This document shows, one piece after another, positions 40,409-44,774 of a stretch of 44,774 nucleotides of DNA. The notes under the pieces were generated by a model that saw only the letters and a program-made list of their open reading frames with translations, searched no databases and had not been told where the DNA came from. Origin of the DNA: Balamuthia mandrillaris (taxonomy: Eukaryota; Discosea; Longamoebia; Balamuthiidae); the NCBI GenBank assembly GCA_031835245.1, contig JAVKOQ010000390.1:1-44774 (forward strand). The letters run 5' to 3'. Numbering within the stretch: position 1 is the stretch's first letter; each line of letters begins with the position of its first letter. The position numbers and the translations under genes are program-made.

Positions 40409-40500
40409 ATGAGCAAGAGCAAAGAGAAAGAGGAGAAGGAAAAAACGGCCACCTTTCGCATCGGCTCCTCCATCGGAAAGATCTTCAACAAAAAAGATAA
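40237..40500 (+). other. Upstream open reading frame overlapping the PH-ArfGAP start
   Basis: An 87-codon frame (MSSEMWQNWLLFDQDNKDD...) begins 172 bp before the chosen start and ends 90 bp inside the first coding exon, in another frame. Translation of it would reduce initiation at 40409. Its first 35 residues look ordered, the rest is low-complexity. Either a regulatory uORF or a fragment of an alternative first exon. Confidence 0.35.
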
Positions 40501-43500
40501 GCAACGCGCCGAAACGCTCCATTCAACCGTTTATTCTTCTTCACCGCATCAACAACCCCCTTCCTCTTCTTCTTCTCTTGCTGAAAATGGAGGAGAAGAG
40601 GCCGCCGAGTCTGGAGTGTTGCCCGAGGAAAGCCCCCTGCCGGAAGAGATGTCCATCTACATGAAGGAAATGCAGGAGACGGCGGCGCGGGCGCGCACCT
40701 CCACCATGAAGGCCAGGCTGAACGACGTGGTGCTGTCCGGCTTTTTGCTTAAGCTCAGCTCCAACCTGATAAAAGGGTGGCGCAAGCACTGGTGCGTGCT
40801 CGAGAGGGACGAGTTGTTGTACTATAAGAACAAAAAGGTTTGTTTGGTTTTTTGTTATATTTATTTATTTATTTTTATTTTGAAGTTATTTTTGTTTTTC
40901 TTTTCTTTTCTTTTTTTTTCTCTTTTCTGTTTTTTTATTTTCTTAGTTTTTTGTTTTTTTTGTTTTTTTTTGTTTGTTTGTTTGTTTGTTTGTTTGTTTG
41001 TTTGTTTGTTATTTTTTGTTATTTTTGTTATTTTTTGTTATTTTTTGTTATTTTTTGTTATTTTTTTGTTTTTTGTTTTTGTTTTTTTGTTGTTATGAGA
41101 AAAGTGAAAGGAAAAGAAGAAGACCAACAACAAAGGAGCTGAACAACAAACAATGAACAAAACAGGATTTGGAGCCAGCAGGAAAAATAAGCATGTTTCT
41201 CTGTTCCATCAAAGTGACGAAGAACAACGGCTTTGACATCGCCACTCCCAACCTCGTTCATCACTTTCAAGCCGAAAACGGTGCACTGCTTCTTTTCGCT
41301 TTACTCTTTTCTCTTTTTCTTCCTTCTTGCTGACTCCTTTTCTTTATCTACAAAGCGGAACAACAAAACGAATGGGTGAACAGAATGCAAAAGTTGAGCG
41401 AAGGGCTGTTGACAACTCCAACTCTGAGACGCACCAGAGAGGACAGACACACCGTTTCACCCAACAACAACAAAATCAAACACCAAGTCTCTCCCGAGCC
41501 CACCGACCTGGCTTATTCTGCAAGGATGCCAACATCAAAGTCATCATCCGCATTACCGACAACATCATTAGAGGAGAGTCCACGGGTGAAGCAAAGGAAA
41601 GCTGCTGCAACGGTTTCGACCACGTCCAGCAAGAACAAGAGCTCTTTGGAAAAGAAAGCAAAGGAGAGAGGGAGCGAAAGGGAGAAAGAAAGAGAGGAGG
41701 ACAAAAAGAAGGAAGAGAATGCGAAAGGAAAAGATAAGAGTGACGAGATGGCAAATCTCATATTGGAGCAAAGAACAGAAGCGATGAGGAAAAGAGCTGC
41801 CAGTCGTGGCTCCATGTTCAAGATAAGAAGACACAGCAGCAGGGACTGTGTAAACGGAGACGGAGCTATTCCTGAAAGCCTTGCTCAGTTTGCTGCTCTC
41901 CCAGAAAACCACATTTGTGTTGAATGTGGCGATTCAGGTTCTTCATATTCTCGCTCTTCTTTTTCTTCCTCTTCAATGGCAAACTTACGATAAATATACT
42001 GAACAAATAGAGCCAAGATGGGTGTCCATAAACTTAGGAGTATTTTTATGTTTGGTATGTTCTGGCATTCATCGCTCTCTTGGTGTTCACATCTCCAAGA
42101 TACGGTCGCTTGACTTGGATATGTGGACTGAAGAATCCGTCAAGGTTGCTTCTTCTTCTTGTTCTTGTTCTTGTTCTTGTTCTTGTTCTTCTTCTTCTTC
42201 TTCTCTTTCTCTCTCTTTTCTCTTCTCTTTCTTCTCTCCTATTTCACTCTCTCTCATATTGTTTGTGTTATAGGAATTGGTGACGAAAGGAAATGCTGCT
42301 CACCGAAAAGTTTGGGAAGAAGACATACCTCCCTCATGGCGGACCAAGCGCCCGTCCCCTGACGATACTTAGTTCCGTATATTCTGTTATATTCCTCTTT
42401 TTGAAACTAACATGATAGACTGTTTCATGCAGTCAACGAAAAGAAAAATGGATCAGAGCGAAGTACATTCTTCGAAAGTTTTCAAGAGAAGGAAAGATAT
42501 ATCCATCTTTCAAAGCCCAAGTCTCCACCAAACAAAAGAAACCTATCAATTATTTGGTATCTCTTTTCTTCATTCCAATTTCTTCGTTCTTCTTTCTTTA
42601 TTGTCTCTCCCCTTTCTTGGTTCTTCATATAGCTCACGTTTCGTTTCGTCCTAAACAGAAACTTCCTCCTATTGGAGTAAACAGCTGGATTGAAGGCAAC
42701 AGCGTTCATCTCTTCGGCCCCACAACAGCCTCGTGTCAGGATTACTACAAACAAACCGTCTTCTGTCGCTCCGTCTCTCTCTTTCCTAAAAATCCTCAGC
42801 GCCAGCACTGCCATCACAACGACTACGAACCTTCTCTCTCCCGACTCTACGACCCTCTCGTTCAATGTTATGGCGTGCAACAGCATCACAACGTGACTCT
42901 CCTCGCCTTGGCTGCAGGTTGCAACTGGGGTAAAAAGCCTTTCACAGCCTCACGTGTGGCGTGCACCACCTTTCTGGATTACATCAAGAACAATTTGCAT
43001 CGCATCGACACGTTGAAGGAGGCAGGCCATTACTTGCTCCGAGCGTTCGCTCATGCTCACACGCAAATCATCGAACGACCGCCGGCAAGAAGCAACGCAT
43101 TCAACTCTTGGGAGAAAGGCATCTTTCCTCGCCCTTCTTCGTCTTCCACTGGTTCTTCATATTCGTTATCTTCTTCTCCTGTGGCTTCGTTTGCGATCGG
43201 TGAAAGCGGGCATTCCGTCATCTCTTCGGGCAGAATACCTATATCTCCACGTGCAGAACGCAAGCGAGAGGAAACAATGAGCTTCGATTACAGCGCCTCG
43301 AGTGGAAGCGTGCCGACTTCGTCTTCGATGGAAGAGCCGCACAGAGTCAATCCTTCTTCGTCCAAGAAAAATGTCTATTCTGCTGGCACCACAACTCTCA
43401 TCGGAGGAATGTTGATGGAACTTTCTGAGGTTCGTTTTCTTTTTTTGTTTTTGTTTCAGTTGTGTTAATATTTTGTATGAAACACTATAGGAAGAAATTG

Positions 43501-43635
43501 AGAAATTCGATTGTGAGTATATCTTTGTTTGTGCGAATGTTGGCAACTGCAAATGCTTCCTTTATGATCCTGTTTTGCAGATCGTCACTGACGTTACCAG
43601 CGGCAATCTTGGTACTTTATCTTCTATTCATTATC

Positions 43636-43671
<36 letters not shown>

Positions 43672-43704
43672 CTCTCTCCATATTAGTCCTTATTCTTCTC
43701 TCTC

Positions 43705-43742
<38 letters not shown>

Positions 43743-44774
43743 GTCAAAGCGAGCAAAATGGATGAAAGAGATCTGGGTGGACGAATCGGACCCTACGTGG
43801 GTCCCGCTGGGAATCCTGATCTTCGCAACCTTGGTCTCTTCATGCTACCCTGCAAGCAGGACTCCATCATCATGCTCCTCACCCCCGGCGTATACGACAA
43901 CTTGGACCCAGAGTACCTCGGCCTGCAACCTTCGGACGTCGACCTCAACAACATTGAGTCCTGGTCGGAGGTGGAGAACGCGGAGTTAGGCGTGAAGGAG
44001 AGCTTTCGATGCGAGTACATTCTGGACATCATCTCCTCCATCGCGGCGCATCACCATCATGACCCGAAGGAAGCGGGAAAGGTGAGACCCAAGGACGTGG
44101 TCAATGCGCTTTTGTTGCACTGCAAGAACGTCACGAAGCACACCCGCCATTGGTCCAGAGATAATCCTTCTCATCGAGTCCCAAAAGATTATTTAAGGTT
44201 TTTGCTTCTTTCTTTCTTGCTTCTTCCTTTTAACTTTGTCGCCTTCTTTCCTTTGTTCTTTCTTTCTTCCATTTGCTCAATCACAAAAAAAAAAAAAAGG
44301 TTTCCAGGAAGAATGGATCATGCCTCCGCTGTTGCCATTTCCGTTGGCAACAACGACTTTAGCGCCCAGCGTCTCAACTTTAGAGACAAAGGTCTCCCTC
44401 CTCTACTCTTCTTTTCTTTGTTCTTTCCAACTTAGCTCTCTACTCTTGCTCACAACAACAGAGTCGTTGATGATACCGCATCCACCATGTTACAACGTGA
44501 AAAGGCTTCAACAACCGCCAGCATTCATGATAACCATGGCGGAGAGCGAGACGATGGTCTACGCCGTTTGTTGGTCGACGATGGGGACGTCCAGCATGGA
44601 GTGCATCGCAACGCCGCAGAAGCTTACCTTCCGGTTGAAGGAGGAGTTTTGCAAGCCAAAACCCTTTTTGCCGGAAGACGCACGAGTCATGGTTCGAGAG
44701 GAGGAAGAGGAGGATGAGTACGGAGAAAAAGAAACAGAATGGAAGGAAGCCAATGGAGATGAAGAAGAGGAGGA
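40409..44774 (+). CDS. PH-ArfGAP protein fused to a degenerate PP2C-like domain (3' end beyond window)
   Basis: Exons: 40409-40837, 41166-41280, 41356-41937, 42011-42144, 42274-42371, 42433-42556, 42659-43429, 43491-43611, 43750-44197, 44300-44391, 44462-44774+ (over 1075 aa). The PH domain (about 108-190) starts [20 protein letters not shown] and continues through [15 protein letters not shown]. ArfGAP: CVEC and CLVC form the CX2CX16CX2C zinc finger, with arginine finger GIHRSLG, then [10 protein letters not shown]. It stimulates GTP hydrolysis on Arf at membranes bound through PH. Exon 7 onward is PP2C-like of the CG9801 type ([49 protein letters not shown]), but metal ligands are changed: ALAAGCNWG where ADG is expected, TPGVYDN where SDG is expected. 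The last visible exon has [14 protein letters not shown], then an acidic tail. The start could lie upstream if a 5' exon exists. Confidence 0.88.

Noticed and set aside
42359-42372. Apparent in-frame stop (TAG) at the end of ArfGAP exon 5
   Set aside because: The donor TA|GTTCCG lies within it, and splicing to 42433 restores a typical ArfGAP continuation ([12 protein letters not shown]).

Overview
This window is nuclear DNA of an intron-rich eukaryote, about 45 kb with ten protein-coding genes. Every gene except the left-edge one has been resolved into exons whose lengths and phases close exactly. Introns are short (mostly 55-250 bp) and packed with pyrimidine-rich simple repeats on the sense strand. 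Gene content (peroxin TPRs, PH-ArfGAP, F-box, PP2C-like, secreted beta-helix proteins) suggests a free-living protist. An amoebozoan of the Balamuthia/Acanthamoeba kind is my best guess, by style of gene and not by any search.

Layout. 1-549 (-): left-edge fragment of an unrecognised gene. 922-10424 (+): DNA polymerase epsilon catalytic subunit, 20 exons, 2550 aa, sharing a divergent promoter with the edge gene. 11109-11854 (-): glutathione S-transferase. 12388-14615 (-): four-EF-hand protein, divergent from 14939-17225 (+), a coiled-coil protein with a predicted C-terminal membrane hairpin. 17646-26796 and 27353-33049 (+): tandem paralogues encoding large secreted/type I membrane beta-helix proteins of 1452 and 1418 aa. 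33609-35415 (+): WD40 protein. 35593-39955 (-): one 952-aa open gene model joining an F-box, the PEX5-type TPR receptor domain, a KPW(E)-type peroxin module and a PhzF-family enzyme. 40409-right edge (+): PH-ArfGAP fused to a PP2C-like domain that has lost metal-binding aspartates.

Most notable points. (1) The F-box/PEX5/KPW/PhzF fusion, a peroxisomal receptor domain tied to an E3-adaptor motif and an enzyme. (2) A 3.4-kb CACTA-like DNA transposon sits inside an exon of the first beta-helix gene. Splice sites at its ends would remove almost all of it and leave exactly 21 nt (7 codons), so it may work as a newly made intron. (3) The ArfGAP/pseudo-PP2C fusion. (4) Two divergent promoters share clusters of the palindrome TGTCGACA, and the polymerase epsilon promoter also carries a consensus E2F-type site.

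How the genes may work together: apart from divergent promoter sharing and the tandem beta-helix pair, neighbours have unrelated jobs (replication, detoxification, calcium sensing, surface proteins, peroxisome, Arf traffic), as is usual for a eukaryotic gene neighbourhood. No tRNA, rRNA, CRISPR array or retroelement was recognised.
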